Counted from the first letter of the stretch, positions 37,080 through 46,490 are shown. The stretch: DNA of 64,000 nt from Burkholderiales bacterium (GCA_015075225.1 JABTUQ010000007.1:62001-126000); one strand, 5' to 3'. Notes: generated by a model from the sequence alone, not told the origin. Numbers and translations are program-made.

Positions 37080-38264
37080 ATGTCCCGTACTCCCCGGCAA
37101 AAACCATTATTTGGCCCCGTTGATAGCAGCGGGCTGACTGTTACCGATGTTGTGATGCAGACAAAACCGCAAACCAAGCAGCAGGCGACCTTTCAGCGCC
37201 TGGTGCGGCAAATTGAGGAGCAGCGTGCTCAGGTTGCGGAGTGGCGCACGTATGGCGAACGCTACAATCAGCGTGTTGGTGGTGAGTTAATGCCTCTGTT
37301 TGCACGCATGCGCGAAAAACGTATTGCCATGCTGCATTTGTTTGATACGCAATTTCATCAGCGCAATGTTGTTCGGGGTAAGCATCAGCGCGCCAAATTG
37401 CGCGACATCATCCTCAGTCTGGCGGATGAGCTGTTGCTTGAGCAGCATGATGAGGCGATCGTGGCGCTGTATGACAAATATAGCGACCTCAGCTATGAGG
37501 ATCAGGCCGATCTGGGCAAGGCGATCTCGCAGGACATGGTTGAACATTTGTTTGGCGTGCAGCTGGATGATGACGATAGCGGTGACAGCATCGAGGAGAT
37601 ATTTGCCAAGGCCATGCGCCAGCAGCAGGAGAAAGCCAGAAACAAGGCGGAATCGGCTTCGCGTCGGCGTAAATCAGCCAAGCAGACTGCTGCCGAGGAG
37701 AAGCGTGCTGCGGAAAAGAAGGAGATCAGCCTGTCAGTGCGCGAAATCTATCGCAAACTGGCCAGCAGTCTGCATCCTGATCGTGCCAGCACTCATCTGG
37801 CGGTGGAAGAAAAAACGGCGCTGATGCAGCGCGTTAACCAGGCGTATGACCGTGGGGATTTGCTTGAATTACTGAATATCCAGCTCGAAATTGAACAGAT
37901 TGATGCCGATCATCTTGCCAATCTGCCCGCCGAGCGCATTGAGCATTATATCCAGGTGTTGCGCGGGCAACTGGCAGAACTCAAGGCTGAACTTGCGTCA
38001 CTGCTGGCACCTTACCGTTCGCTGGTGCCCTATACACTGAAAATTGGGCCGGCGCATGTTGACAAGGCGATGGATGCCGAAATTGCGCGGCTGGAAATGG
38101 ATTTGCGGCAAGCCGATATTGACCTGGAGGCATATCAGGATGCCAAACAGCTTGCTGCTTTTATTAAAAATTGCGAGATGGGTGGCGAGCTCGATGAGCT
38201 GCAGATGCTGGATGATTTGCTGGGCAGTTTTACCGCGCCGCCTTCCCGCCGCCGCAAGCGCTGA
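37080..38264 (+). CDS. J-domain protein with coiled-coil regions
   Basis: The 394-aa protein is mostly helical and charged. A J-domain-like core at about residues 218-262 (SVREIYRKLASSLHPDRAS...LMQRVNQAYDRGD) carries the HPD tripeptide that stimulates DnaK. Before it lies a Lys/Ala/Glu-rich coiled coil (about 178-215), after it a long helical segment. There is no zinc finger or G/F region, so it is a type III J-protein, a co-chaperone of unknown client. It is followed by a strong terminator at 38333-38359. Confidence 0.75.
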   Translation: MSRTPRQKPLFGPVDSSGLTVTDVVMQTKPQTKQQATFQRLVRQIEEQRAQVAEWRTYGERYNQRVGGELMPLFARMREKRIAMLHLFDTQFHQRNVVRGKHQRAKLRDIILSLADELLLEQHDEAIVALYDKYSDLSYEDQADLGKAISQDMVEHLFGVQLDDDDSGDSIEEIFAKAMRQQQEKARNKAESASRRRKSAKQTAAEEKRAAEKKEISLSVREIYRKLASSLHPDRASTHLAVEEKTALMQRVNQAYDRGDLLELLNIQLEIEQIDADHLANLPAERIEHYIQVLRGQLAELKAELASLLAPYRSLVPYTLKIGPAHVDKAMDAEIARLEMDLRQADIDLEAYQDAKQLAAFIKNCEMGGELDELQMLDDLLGSFTAPPSRRRKR

Positions 38265-38332
38265 ATATCTGTAGCAGGCTGGGGGGGGTAGTAAGGTGTA
38301 ACGGGAGCAAAATGGGTACAGAGGTATAAAAG

Positions 38333-38359
38333 AAAAACGCCGGTTGTCCGGCGTTTTTT
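38333..38359 (+). terminator. rho-independent terminator, probably bidirectional
   Basis: Stem AACGCCGG / CCGGCGTT with TTGT loop, A-run before and T-run after. It serves the J-domain gene (plus) and, read the other way, the PEP-CTERM gene (minus). Confidence 0.85.
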
Positions 38360-38380
38360 GCTTGTGGCTTTGATGTGTAA

Positions 38381-39121
38381 TCAGGCCAATTTGAAACGGC
38401 GGCTGAAGCCCAATCCCAGCAAGCCAGCGCCGAATAGCAGCAGGCTGACGGGTTCTGGAATCTCGAAAGGGGGGACGGAGTCATCAAGAGGTGTTCCGTT
38501 ACCGGTACCGGAATCGCCTTTATATGACTTTCCATTGATTTTATCGATAGAAGTCAACGACTGATAACGCACCCCAAAATTATCGAAGGTAACGGGCGGA
38601 GGATTGCCTGTAAATGTCAGTGCCACGTTAAGGGTCACCGAGGATTCTCCCAATGATATACCGCCTCCCCCTCCACTCTGACAGTTGTTTGTTCCGCCAT
38701 CTTCCTTAAAGCAGAGCTCGATATTTCCGAAGCCATTGGGGAAACTGCTGTTCTGTACAGCAAACCAGCCTGTTGGCGCAGTAACCGATACACTGGCCAA
38801 ATTAGGATCGGTATTAAATCCGATGACTGAAACACGTGTATCTGACCAGAGAGTGCTGCTAGAGGTATTGCTGATGGTAATGTCAAAATTCAGCACGTTT
38901 CCGCTAATGCCAGTTAGCTTGAACGTTGTTTCGGCAGTCAGTCCGAGAATGCCGGGAGTTTTGTCAATGTTACCGTCGTATTTAACAGTTGCTGTATCGC
39001 CTACAGCGTTAAATTTGACAGAAGTAGACGTAATGACAGGCGTTGCGTATGCCGTATTGGCCAGCAGCAGGGCTGAGCCGATTAGTGCGGCCAAACCTGT
39101 ACCAAAATAGTTTGCATTCAT
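38381..39121 (-). CDS. PEP-CTERM sorting-domain protein
   Basis: The exported protein (246 aa) has a signal peptide (GLAALIGSALLLANTAYA), a beta-rich Thr/Ser/Asn-rich middle part and the C-terminal signature PEPVSLLLFGAGLLGLGFSRR: PEP motif, hydrophobic helix and basic end. Such proteins are processed by exosortase and linked to exopolysaccharide production. ATG 39121 is chosen because GAGGAAG lies 6 nt upstream; ATG 39136 would bury that site. It contains a Gly/Cys loop (FKEDGGTNNCQSGGGGG). The exosortase gene is not in this window, but prsK is. Confidence 0.9.
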   Translation of the reverse strand: MNANYFGTGLAALIGSALLLANTAYATPVITSTSVKFNAVGDTATVKYDGNIDKTPGILGLTAETTFKLTGISGNVLNFDITISNTSSSTLWSDTRVSVIGFNTDPNLASVSVTAPTGWFAVQNSSFPNGFGNIELCFKEDGGTNNCQSGGGGGISLGESSVTLNVALTFTGNPPPVTFDNFGVRYQSLTSIDKINGKSYKGDSGTGNGTPLDDSVPPFEIPEPVSLLLFGAGLLGLGFSRRFKLA

Positions 39122-39224
39122 GGAAAACTTCCTCATTGTGTTATTAAAATTTTTCTTTCAGTAATTATTAAGCAATAAACATGCCAAAAATATAATGCAT
39201 TGTTTTAATTGATTTTTATAATTG

Positions 39225-39249
39225 TTTTGTTTTGTTTTGTTTTGTTTTG
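39225..39249. repeat. TTTTG pentanucleotide tract (5 units)
   Basis: Five exact TTTTG units about 104 bp upstream of the PEP-CTERM start, between that gene and the subtilase terminator. Length variation could alter promoter spacing; no promoter was identified around it. Confidence 0.7.
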
Positions 39250-39272
39250 TGTGGAAAGAAAAATTTTTTCGA

Positions 39273-39302
39273 CAAAAAACGCCCTGTAGGAACAGGGCGT
39301 TT
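39273..39302 (-). terminator. rho-independent terminator of the subtilase gene
   Basis: Stem AAACGCCCTG / CAGGGCGTTT with a 6-nt loop. On the minus strand it is followed by a T-run (AAAAAA on plus at 39274-39279), 25 bp after the subtilase stop. Confidence 0.88.
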
Positions 39303-39327
39303 GAGGATGGAGATGAAAAGAGTGTGG

Positions 39328-41463
39328 CTAGTTTTTGACAGTAACAGTTACGCTGGCGGTATCTCCATTGGCATTGAGTGCTTCTGCGGTTACGGTGATA
39401 TTGCTGCCAAGCGGCAGAATTGCTCCGGCATTCCAGCGATAATTCAATATGTTATTGTTGATGGTGGCAATGAGGTTGCCATTGACTCTCAAGTTCATTT
39501 TCCGGGTGTTACTGTCTGCAGCTACCTTGATATTTTCATAACGGCTGACTTTCTGACCATCCTTGAGGTTGAATTTCGTGATTTTCGGCAGCGGCCCGGT
39601 TGTGGTGGTGTCGGAATTTTTTACAGTGACGGCCACCGGGGAAGAAGCGCCCTGGTTGCCGGCAGCATCAAAGGCATACGCTACCAGTGTATAGCTGCCA
39701 TCGGCCACGGTGGTGGTGTTCCACGCAAAGCCAGTGCCCGGCCCGGTGTCTTCCATCGCTTTTTTGCCGTTGATATGCAGTTCCGTGCGTACCACGGCCA
39801 CGTTGTCGGAAAAATTTACACTAACCGGCACGCTGCCCGAGACAGTGCCACCCGTGGGGGAGGCAATGCTGATGACTGGTGCGGTGGTATCGGCAGCCGT
39901 GTTTTTCACCGTAACCTTGACAGTGGAGGAGGTGCCCTGGTTGCCAGCGGCATCATACGCATACGCGGCGAGTGTATAGCTGCCATCAGCCACGGTGGTG
40001 GTGTCCCAGGCAAAGGCGAAAGGTGGCTGGGTGTCTTCGATGGCTTTGCGGCCATTGATATACAGATCGACGCGCACCACGCCCTTGTTGTCGGAATAAT
40101 TGACATCTACCGGGACGTTACCCGAGACAGTGCCGCCCGTGGGGGAGGCGATGCTGATGACCGGGGCGATTCGATCCACGCTCAGGCGGGTATAGGCGGC
40201 GTTGACGGCATTGGCGGCGTTGATGCGGCCGTTGCCGAAGATCTGGTCAAATCCAGGATCGCCAAGATCTTCCGAGGTGGTGGCTAATATCTGGTCAATA
40301 TCTGCCGGGGTGAGATCCGGATTGATGGAAAACAGCAGCGCGGTGGCGGCGGCCACAATCGGGCTGGAGAAGGATGTGCCGGAAACGTAGGCGTATCCAC
40401 CGCCATTTGTGGTGGTGTAAATGCTGACGCCGGGCGCTGCCACGTCCACATAAGGGCCGTAACTGGACCAGCTGGCGCGGGCATCGTTGCTATCCGTGGC
40501 GGAGGCGACGACGATGGCATCACTGGGCGGAAAGTTGTTCAGCGCGCCGGAGTTGCCAGCGGACATGACGACGACGCCACCCTTGCTGCGCATGTAGTTG
40601 GCAGCGGATTGCACTGTGAGGCTTTCTGCACCGCCGTAGCTGATATTGGCTACTCTGGCGCCGTTATCCGCAGCCCAGTAGATGCCTTTGGCCATGTCGC
40701 TCAAATAGGCGCGGCCATCGGGCATGGAAATGCGTACCGGCAGGATGCGCGCATTCCAGGCGACTCCGGAACTGCCAGCGCCGTTATTGGCGGCTGCGGC
40801 CGCTGTGCCGGCGACCTTGGTGCCGTGGCCGTAGACATCACGGCTATCGCTATTGTTGTCATACGCATTCCAGCCGGGGAGCATGTTGGCGGCAAGATCC
40901 GGGTGTGTGCTGTCCACGCCGGTATCCAGCACGGCGATGATGACGCCATCACCGGTGGCCAGATCCCAGGCGGCGGGTGCCTGAATTTTGGGGAGTGCCC
41001 AGCTATTGCCAAAAGCAGGATCGGATACGGTCTGTTCTGGTTCAACCAGCCTATCCAGTTCAACCGCCTTGAAACGGCGATCTTTCTTGAGTTTATCCAG
41101 CACTTTGACTTCATCTACGCCATCAGGCAGTTCGTAAACCTGGGCGTTCAGTCCGGCGAGTTTGCGTCTGGATTTCACGCCATGCGGTTTGATGGCTTTA
41201 TCAAACTCGGCTGCAGATAGACCGGCACGCGGAATTACCAGCAGGCGGCCTTTCGCCCAGCGGGGAGAAGCAGTCGCTTTACCGGAAGATTTTGCTTTGG
41301 CCGTTGCCGGGGTTTCCTTGTCCGGGGTGGCGTGAACGTTTCCGGAAAAAGCAATCAACAGGATCAGCAGAAGAGGAACGCTGAAAAAACGATGAAAAAT
41401 GGTGGCATGGCCACTGTGAACAATGCCGGAAAACGGCAAACGGATTGCTTTTGCATTTGACAT
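39328..41463 (-). CDS. secreted subtilisin-like serine protease (S8) with Ig-like repeats
   Basis: The protein (711 aa) has an N-terminal membrane segment/signal (FSVPLLLILLIAFSGNVHA), a prodomain and a peptidase S8 domain with triad motifs IAVLDTGVDSTHPDL, YGHGTKVAG and SGTSFSSPIVAAA. Two adjacent, near-identical Ig-like repeats follow (ISIASPTGGTVSG ... GSYTL.AYA.DAAGNQG), then a third, more divergent domain. There is no PEP-CTERM or autotransporter end, so release or surface binding is expected. The start at 41463 has AAGGAG 8 nt upstream. A c-di-GMP riboswitch occupies its leader, so second-messenger control is likely. Confidence 0.92.
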   Translation of the reverse strand: MSNAKAIRLPFSGIVHSGHATIFHRFFSVPLLLILLIAFSGNVHATPDKETPATAKAKSSGKATASPRWAKGRLLVIPRAGLSAAEFDKAIKPHGVKSRRKLAGLNAQVYELPDGVDEVKVLDKLKKDRRFKAVELDRLVEPEQTVSDPAFGNSWALPKIQAPAAWDLATGDGVIIAVLDTGVDSTHPDLAANMLPGWNAYDNNSDSRDVYGHGTKVAGTAAAAANNGAGSSGVAWNARILPVRISMPDGRAYLSDMAKGIYWAADNGARVANISYGGAESLTVQSAANYMRSKGGVVVMSAGNSGALNNFPPSDAIVVASATDSNDARASWSSYGPYVDVAAPGVSIYTTTNGGGYAYVSGTSFSSPIVAAATALLFSINPDLTPADIDQILATTSEDLGDPGFDQIFGNGRINAANAVNAAYTRLSVDRIAPVISIASPTGGTVSGNVPVDVNYSDNKGVVRVDLYINGRKAIEDTQPPFAFAWDTTTVADGSYTLAAYAYDAAGNQGTSSTVKVTVKNTAADTTAPVISIASPTGGTVSGSVPVSVNFSDNVAVVRTELHINGKKAMEDTGPGTGFAWNTTTVADGSYTLVAYAFDAAGNQGASSPVAVTVKNSDTTTTGPLPKITKFNLKDGQKVSRYENIKVAADSNTRKMNLRVNGNLIATINNNILNYRWNAGAILPLGSNITVTAEALNANGDTASVTVTVKN

Positions 41464-41534
41464 GCGCGGCTCCTTGTAGAGATGGGTTATAAAAAGCCGA
41501 CTCTGTAGCACGCACCGTATTGAGTAGTGGTTGC

Positions 41535-41620
41535 GAACTTCGGCAGTCCCGCTTTCCTGGGGTTAATCAGGACCGGTGACTTTGCGCCCCAGCCTTACGA
41601 CTGGTTAGCCTTTGTCGGTT
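41535..41620 (-). promoter_or_regulatory. c-di-GMP-I (GEMM) riboswitch in the subtilase leader
   Basis: Read on the minus strand, the RNA contains CCAGUC-GUAA-GGCUGG (hairpin with a GNRA tetraloop), then the highly conserved GCGCAAAGUCACCGGUCCU, a 10-nt loop and AGGAAAGCGGGACUGCCGA, the tetraloop-receptor arm. Order and spacing match the GEMM-I class (ACGCAAAG, then GCGGG..ACCGA). It ends about 70 nt before the subtilase ATG. Whether it acts on transcription or translation is not clear; no strong terminator is seen. Confidence 0.88.
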
Positions 41621-41797
41621 ACAGCATGTTGCTAGTGTGAGTACGGCAGGAGGGCTGGGAATCTTTACGGCATGATGTGATGGCTAGTTGTAATATATTG
41701 ATTTTATGATTGAAAAATTGTGTTGCGATGGTGCAGTGAATGGCTTTGGCAGATGTGCGGCTTGCTGCCAGCCGCAAAATAGTGTGGAATACGCCGC

Positions 41798-42181
41798 ATG
41801 ACAAACGAGCAGAAATATAACATCAAGGTAGAAGTACGCACGACGTATTTGCCGGATCAGTCTGATCCCGAGGCGGAACAGCATGTGTTTGCCTACACCA
41901 TTACCATCAACAATATCGGCAGCGTGGCCGCGCAACTGGTGAGCCGCCACTGGATTATCAACAGCGGGGAAGGGGAGGCGCGCGAGGTGCGTGGCCTTGG
42001 TGTGGTGGGCGAGCAACCCTTGCTCAAGCCGGGCGGCAGTTTTGAATACACCAGCGGCACCGCTATTTCATCCATGGCAGGCACGATGAAGGGTTCCTAC
42101 CAGATGGTGGCGGAAGACGGTTTTCATTTTTCGGCAGACATTCCGGAATTCATTCTGAGCGTGCCGCGCGTGTTGCACTGA
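41798..42181 (+). CDS. apaG: ApaG/CorD family protein
   Basis: The 127-aa protein is a typical ApaG: VEVRTTYLPDQSDPEAEQ, HVFAYTITINNIGS, SRHWIINSGEGE..EVRGLGVVGEQP and GTMKGSYQMVAEDG. It has an immunoglobulin-like fold; its cellular role is unsettled (magnesium/cobalt and Ap4A links). It abuts the methyltransferase gene directly (TGA followed by its start), so the two are coupled. Confidence 0.94.
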   Translation: MTNEQKYNIKVEVRTTYLPDQSDPEAEQHVFAYTITINNIGSVAAQLVSRHWIINSGEGEAREVRGLGVVGEQPLLKPGGSFEYTSGTAISSMAGTMKGSYQMVAEDGFHFSADIPEFILSVPRVLH

Positions 42182-42904
42182 TTGGCAAGTGTGAAACCCC
42201 ACGGTACTCTTTATCTGATCCCGACGCCCCTGGGCGAAGGCGATCTTGTTCAAATACTGCCAGCAGAAGTGATACAGCGCGTGGGTTTGCTGGATCGGTT
42301 CATTGTTGAGCATCCGAAAACAGCTTGCCATTTTCTCAAATTGATCAACCCGCAGCGGGCGGTGCAAACGCTCAAGCTGGAAGTGCTGGATGAACACACC
42401 CCGGCTGACGAGCTGGAAGCGCTACTGGCGCCTCTCCTGGCCGGGGAGGATGTGGGATTGTTGTCCGAGGCGGGCTGCCCGGCGGTTGCTGATCCTGGCG
42501 GAGCACTTGTGCGGCTGGCGCACCGCAGACAAATCCGGGTGGTGCCGTTTGTTGGTCCTTCTTCCATTCTGCTGGCATTGATGGCCTCTGGATTGAACGG
42601 CCAGCGATTTCGTTTTCATGGCTATCTGCCAGTTGCCCAGGATTTGCGCAATCGAAAAATTCTCGAACTGGAAAAAAACGCCATTGCGGCAGATGAAACC
42701 CAGATTTTTATCGAAACACCTTACCGAAACCTGAAATTGCTGGAAGCACTGGTGCAGCAATGCCGGGTGCAAACAGACGTATGCGTGGCCTGCAACCTGA
42801 CACAAAGCGATGAGCTGGTTCTGACCCGGACAATAGGCGAATGGCGATCCGGTAACTGGCCGGATATGCAAAAAAAACCAACGGTATTTTTACTGCACGG
42901 ATAA
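42182..42904 (+). CDS. SAM-dependent methyltransferase, RsmI/tetrapyrrole-methylase fold
   Basis: This 240-aa protein is related to RsmI: GTLYLIPTPLGE start, EDVGLLSEAGCPAVADPG (SAM-binding loop; RsmI has GTP-x-x-SDPG), VPFVGPSSILLALMASGL and ETPYRNLKLLEAL. It lacks the usual RsmI C-terminal extension, so it is probably a paralogue with a different target. The start is TTG 42182 or GTG 42191; both sit directly at the apaG stop. A true rsmI is not seen in the window. Confidence 0.78.
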   Translation: MASVKPHGTLYLIPTPLGEGDLVQILPAEVIQRVGLLDRFIVEHPKTACHFLKLINPQRAVQTLKLEVLDEHTPADELEALLAPLLAGEDVGLLSEAGCPAVADPGGALVRLAHRRQIRVVPFVGPSSILLALMASGLNGQRFRFHGYLPVAQDLRNRKILELEKNAIAADETQIFIETPYRNLKLLEALVQQCRVQTDVCVACNLTQSDELVLTRTIGEWRSGNWPDMQKKPTVFLLHG

Positions 42905-44011
42905 AAGCTGACGGGCACCACGTGGGATGCAAACCCACCACCTGCGGTTTTATCAAGCGGCCTGCAATGGGGCACACACCCCACCCGTGCTGTCATCTCC
43001 GGCTGCACACCACTCAATCCATCTTCTTGCGCTACTTTCAGCCTGCCATTACAAGCTCGTAATCTTTCATCCCGTCATCGCGAGGCCGCAGGCCGGTGGC
43101 GATTAATTCCCCACTCCGGTGGAGGGGTGGACGCCGCAGGCAGACGGGGTGGTGAATCACACTGCGGCCGTCATCTGGATTGCTTCACACCTACGGTGTT
43201 CGCAATGACGGAGGTAGTGTTGCAAGGGGCTGCAGTGGCGGTTCTGGGTTATTTCTGTGGTTATTTTGCTGCGAAAAATCACCATCTTCTTGTGCTACTT
43301 TCAGCTTGCCATTACAAGTTGCGCAACCTCCCATTCCATCATCGCGATTTGCGTAACCTTTCATCCAGTTCATCGTGAGCAGTAGCAAGTTGCGTGGCGA
43401 TCCAATTCCCCTCCGGTGGAGGGGTGGACGCCGCAGGCGGACGGGGTGGTGAATCACACTGCGGCTGTCATCTGGATTGCTTCACACCTACGGTGTTCGC
43501 AATGACGGTGGTGGTGTTTGCAATGCCGAGAAATACCCCGTCGTTGCGAGAAGGCTGCAGGCCGACGCGGCAATCCAGATCCCCCTCTCCATCGCTGCTG
43601 GGTTGCTTCACACCTACGGTGTTCGCAATGACGGAGTGCGTGGCATTTGCAACGATGGGGAAGGCTGTCATCGCAGTAACAAAACGGTCAGGTAGCTCGC
43701 TACTTGCTGTTTTCAGAATGGTGCCTGTCAGCCAAATTCCAGACAAACGTCCTCTTCCCTGATGTCTGCCAGTCAAACTCCAAACAGCTGCCTATTTTCC
43801 CTTCAGTTCTGCGCCTTGCCTGCCAGGGAAGTATTTTTTCCTTTCCGATTATTTCCCTAAACCTTTCGCCGGGCGGTCCGTTTACTGCTCTCAACGGCGG
43901 TTGAAAACTCTGCAAACAACCAAAGCAGATCAGGCCGGAAAACGATGGTGGGCTCGCTAGAAAAGAGCGCCACACTATTTGAAAAAGAGACCTCTCTGAA
44001 GGAGAAATAAA
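42905..44011. repeat. repeat-rich gap upstream of flagellin
   Basis: From about 43070 to 43640 the gap holds palindromic modules: CGATGACGGGAT-type ends, GGAGGGGTGGACGCCGCAGGC.GACGGGGTGGTGAATCAC twice (about 43125 and 43425), and the TTGCTTCACACCTACGGTGTTCGCAATGACGG palindrome three times (about 43180, 43480, 43605). From 43650 to 44011 the sequence is unique and should hold the flagellin promoter; no convincing sigma-28 or sigma-54 site was found. No gene was recognised. Confidence 0.75.
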
Positions 44012-44896
44012 ATGCCACAAGTCATCAATACCAACGTTGCATCACTCAATGCTCAGCGCAACCTCAATTCATCGCAAAGCGCGCTGAGTACCTCTCTGAG
44101 CCGTTTATCCAGCGGCTTGCGCATCAACAGCGCCAAGGACGATGCCGCCGGGCTGGCGATTTCCGAGCGTATGACCGCACAAATCCGTGGACTGAATCAG
44201 GCTGCGCGCAACGCCAATGATGGTATTTCGCTGGCACAAACCGCAGAAGGCGCAATGGTTGAAGTGACAAACAATCTGCAACGCATTCGCGAACTGGCGG
44301 TACAAGCTTCCAACGATACCAATACAGACGATGATCGTAACGCTCTGCAAGCTGAAGTCAAACAGCTTAAGCTTGAAATCAAACGTGTAGCCGAGCAAAC
44401 CAAATTCAACGGCACCGCATTGCTCGATGGAACTTTTACCAGCAAAAACTTCCAGGTAGGAGCCAACAACGCTGAAACTATTAGCATTGATAATATCGTC
44501 AACATCGACAAGGACACTACCGATGACACTACAGGTGCGATAGCAGATGATTCACCCACTTCTACGCTTACTACTACAAGTGTAAATTTTAGTGATTTGA
44601 AGGTAAGCACTTTTGCGGAAGCACAAACTACTCTAACGGCAGTAGATGATGCATTACAGATTGTAAATTCATCTCGCGCCAACCTGGGTGCAATACAGAA
44701 TCGTTTCAGCTCGGCAATTGCCAGCCTGCAGACCACCAGCGAAAACCTTTCTGCTTCCCGCAGCCGTATTCAGGATGCTGACTTTGCCGCTGAAACCGCT
44801 GCAATGACTCGTGCACAAATCCTGCAGCAAGCTGGTGTGGCCATGCTTTCTCAGGCCAATGCATTGCCAAACAATGTGTTGTCCCTGTTGAGATAA
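44012..44896 (+). CDS. fliC: flagellin
   Basis: This 294-aa flagellin has the conserved N-terminal D0/D1 region ([38 protein letters not shown]) and C-terminal D1/D0 region ([19 protein letters not shown], ending NVLSLLR). A short variable centre (about residues 165-205) is rich in Thr/Asp. It polymerises into the filament after export by the flagellar type III system. A strong GAAGGAG site precedes the ATG. FlaG, FliD, FliS and FliT genes follow in the usual filament order, separated by repeats. Confidence 0.96.
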   Translation: MPQVINTNVASLNAQRNLNSSQSALSTSLSRLSSGLRINSAKDDAAGLAISERMTAQIRGLNQAARNANDGISLAQTAEGAMVEVTNNLQRIRELAVQASNDTNTDDDRNALQAEVKQLKLEIKRVAEQTKFNGTALLDGTFTSKNFQVGANNAETISIDNIVNIDKDTTDDTTGAIADDSPTSTLTTTSVNFSDLKVSTFAEAQTTLTAVDDALQIVNSSRANLGAIQNRFSSAIASLQTTSENLSASRSRIQDADFAAETAAMTRAQILQQAGVAMLSQANALPNNVLSLLR

Positions 44897-44904
44897 GCAC
44901 TACA

Positions 44905-45025
44905 TCCGTCATCGCGAGGAACAACGTGATTTGACGTGGCAATCCAGCACCTTGGCAACTGATGACTGGATTGCCACACTCCCCTGGATCGTCACGGCCT
45001 GTGGCCTCGCGATGACACGTTGGCT
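44905..45025. repeat. palindromic repeat between flagellin and flaG
   Basis: CCGTCATCGCGAGGAACAACGTGATTTGACGTGGCAATCCAGC-type module, followed by an inverted partner (CTGGATTGCCACA ... GATCGTCACGGCCTGTGGCCTCGCGATGACACG). It uses a GGCCTGTGGCC hairpin variant of the family. It could act as a hairpin at the 3' end of the flagellin mRNA. Confidence 0.65.
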
Positions 45026-45061
45026 TGCAAAGACTGATTAGTAGATTAAAAGGAGATGGAC

Positions 45062-45418
45062 ATGAATATCAACGTAATGGCTGCTGACATGTTCCAGGCT
45101 GCAGCACCCGTTCAACCGGCAGCACCAGTCACCCGGACGGCGGAGCGCGAGATGGCTGCTGCTCCCCGGCCTCCGGCTGAAGCTGACGACATCAAGCCGG
45201 AGCAGGTAAAGGAAGCAGTGCAGCAGATCGAGCAGTTTACTCAGGCATTGACACAAAACCTGAAATTCACGATTGATGAGGATACCGGCAAAACCGTAAT
45301 CAAGATTGTCGATGCGCAAACACAGGAAGTTATCCGCCAGATGCCTTCGGAAGAGGCCATCAAGATTGCCAGCGCGCTGGGGAAGATTCAGGGGTTGTTA
45401 TTCAATGGACAAGCATGA
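45062..45418 (+). CDS. flaG: FlaG protein
   Basis: The protein (118 aa) has an Ala/Pro/Gln-rich start, then the FlaG core VQQIEQFTQALTQNLKFTIDEDTGK, VIKIVDAQTQEVIRQMPSEEAI and SALGKIQGLLFNGQA. FlaG influences filament length. ATG 45062 is chosen because AGGAG (45051-45055) lies 6 nt upstream; ATG 45056 is too close to it. Confidence 0.92.
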   Translation: MNINVMAADMFQAAAPVQPAAPVTRTAEREMAAAPRPPAEADDIKPEQVKEAVQQIEQFTQALTQNLKFTIDEDTGKTVIKIVDAQTQEVIRQMPSEEAIKIASALGKIQGLLFNGQA

Positions 45419-45429
45419 CAGTGAATAAA

Positions 45430-46490
45430 AAACACTGGGTCGCCACGGCCTGCGGCCTCGCGATGACGGGGTTAAAGGTTGCACAGATCGCGATGACAAG
45501 CTGAAGGGGGGGGTAAAGGTTGCGCAACCCGGGCTGACGCGATAGCTCTGTAACTGGGAAATAATCCGGTAGCTGGAAAGCAATCGGTAAACCACCACCT
45601 TTGTAAACGCCTCGCTCCGTCATTGCAAACACCACCTCCGTCATTGCAGAGCCGCAGTTAAGCGGCGTAGCAAACCAATGAGCGATGATGAAGAAAAAAT
45701 ACAGGTGATCACTCGAGCACTGGGTCGCCACGGCCTGCGGCCTCGCGATGACGGGGTTAAAGGTTGCACAGATCGCGATGACAAGCTGAAGACGGGGTTA
45801 AAGGTTGCGCAACCCGGGCTGATGCGATAGCTCTGTAGCTGGAAAGCAATCCCGATAAACCACCATCTTTGCAAACGCCACTCACTCCGTCATTGCAAAC
45901 ACCACCTCCGTCATTGCGAGCCGCGTTAAGCGGCGTGGCAACCCAGTAGCGATGATGAAGAAAATACGGGTGATCACTCGGCTGCACTGGGTCGCCACGG
46001 CCTGCGGCCTCGCGATGACGGGGTTAAAGGTTGCACAGATCGCGATGACAAGCTGAAGACGGGGTTAAAGGTTGCGCAACCCGGGCTGATGCGATAGCTC
46101 TGTAGCTGGAAAGCAATCCCGATAAACCACCATCTTTGCAAACGCCACTCACTCCGTCATTGCGAGCCACGTAAGCGGCGTGGCAACCCAGCGACAAGGC
46201 AACAAAGGCACTGGGTTGCTTCGTCAGCTACGCCTCCTCGCAAAGACAGCCTTTCCCATCGTTGCAAACACCACCTCCGTCATTGCGAACACCGTAGGTG
46301 TGAAGCAATCGAGATGACAGCCGCAGTGTGATTCACCACCCCGTCCGCCTGCGGCATCCACCCCTCCACCGGAAGAATTGGATCGCCACGCAACTTGCTA
46401 CTGCTCACGATGAACTGGATGAAAGGTTGCGCAGATCGCGATGACAAGCTGAAGACGGGGTTAAAGGTTGCGCAACCCAGTACTGGGTAT
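45430..46490. repeat. large tandem repeat array between flaG and fliD
   Basis: A unit opening CTGGGTCGCCACGGCC and continuing GCCTCGCGATGACGGGGTTAAAGGTTGCACAGATCGCGATGACAAGC starts at about 45435, 45720 and 45987 (periods of 285 and 267 bp). Each unit contains the GCGAGCC..GGC hairpin modules and a GATAGCTCTGTAGCTGGAAAGCAATC segment. Other modules (GAGGCGTAGCTGACGAAGC, ACACCGTAGGTGTGAAGC, CCCTCCACCGGA) and a partial fourth unit follow near 46433. Another copy of the unit is at about 49775. No coding potential; 46490-46608 is unique and leads to fliD. Confidence 0.8.

Noticed and set aside
39232..40287. 351-codon open frame opposite the subtilase Ig repeats
   Set aside because: Shadow of the repeated, Gly/Thr/Val-rich coding sequence; low-complexity translation and no start signals.
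43921..43945. Sigma-28 promoter for flagellin (GCCGGAAA resembles GCCGATAA)
   Set aside because: No TAAA-type -35 at the right distance; too weak to list.
45430..46490. CRISPR-like array
   Set aside because: Repeat units are about 270-285 bp with internal palindromes, not 25-40-bp repeats with unique spacers, and no cas gene is nearby.
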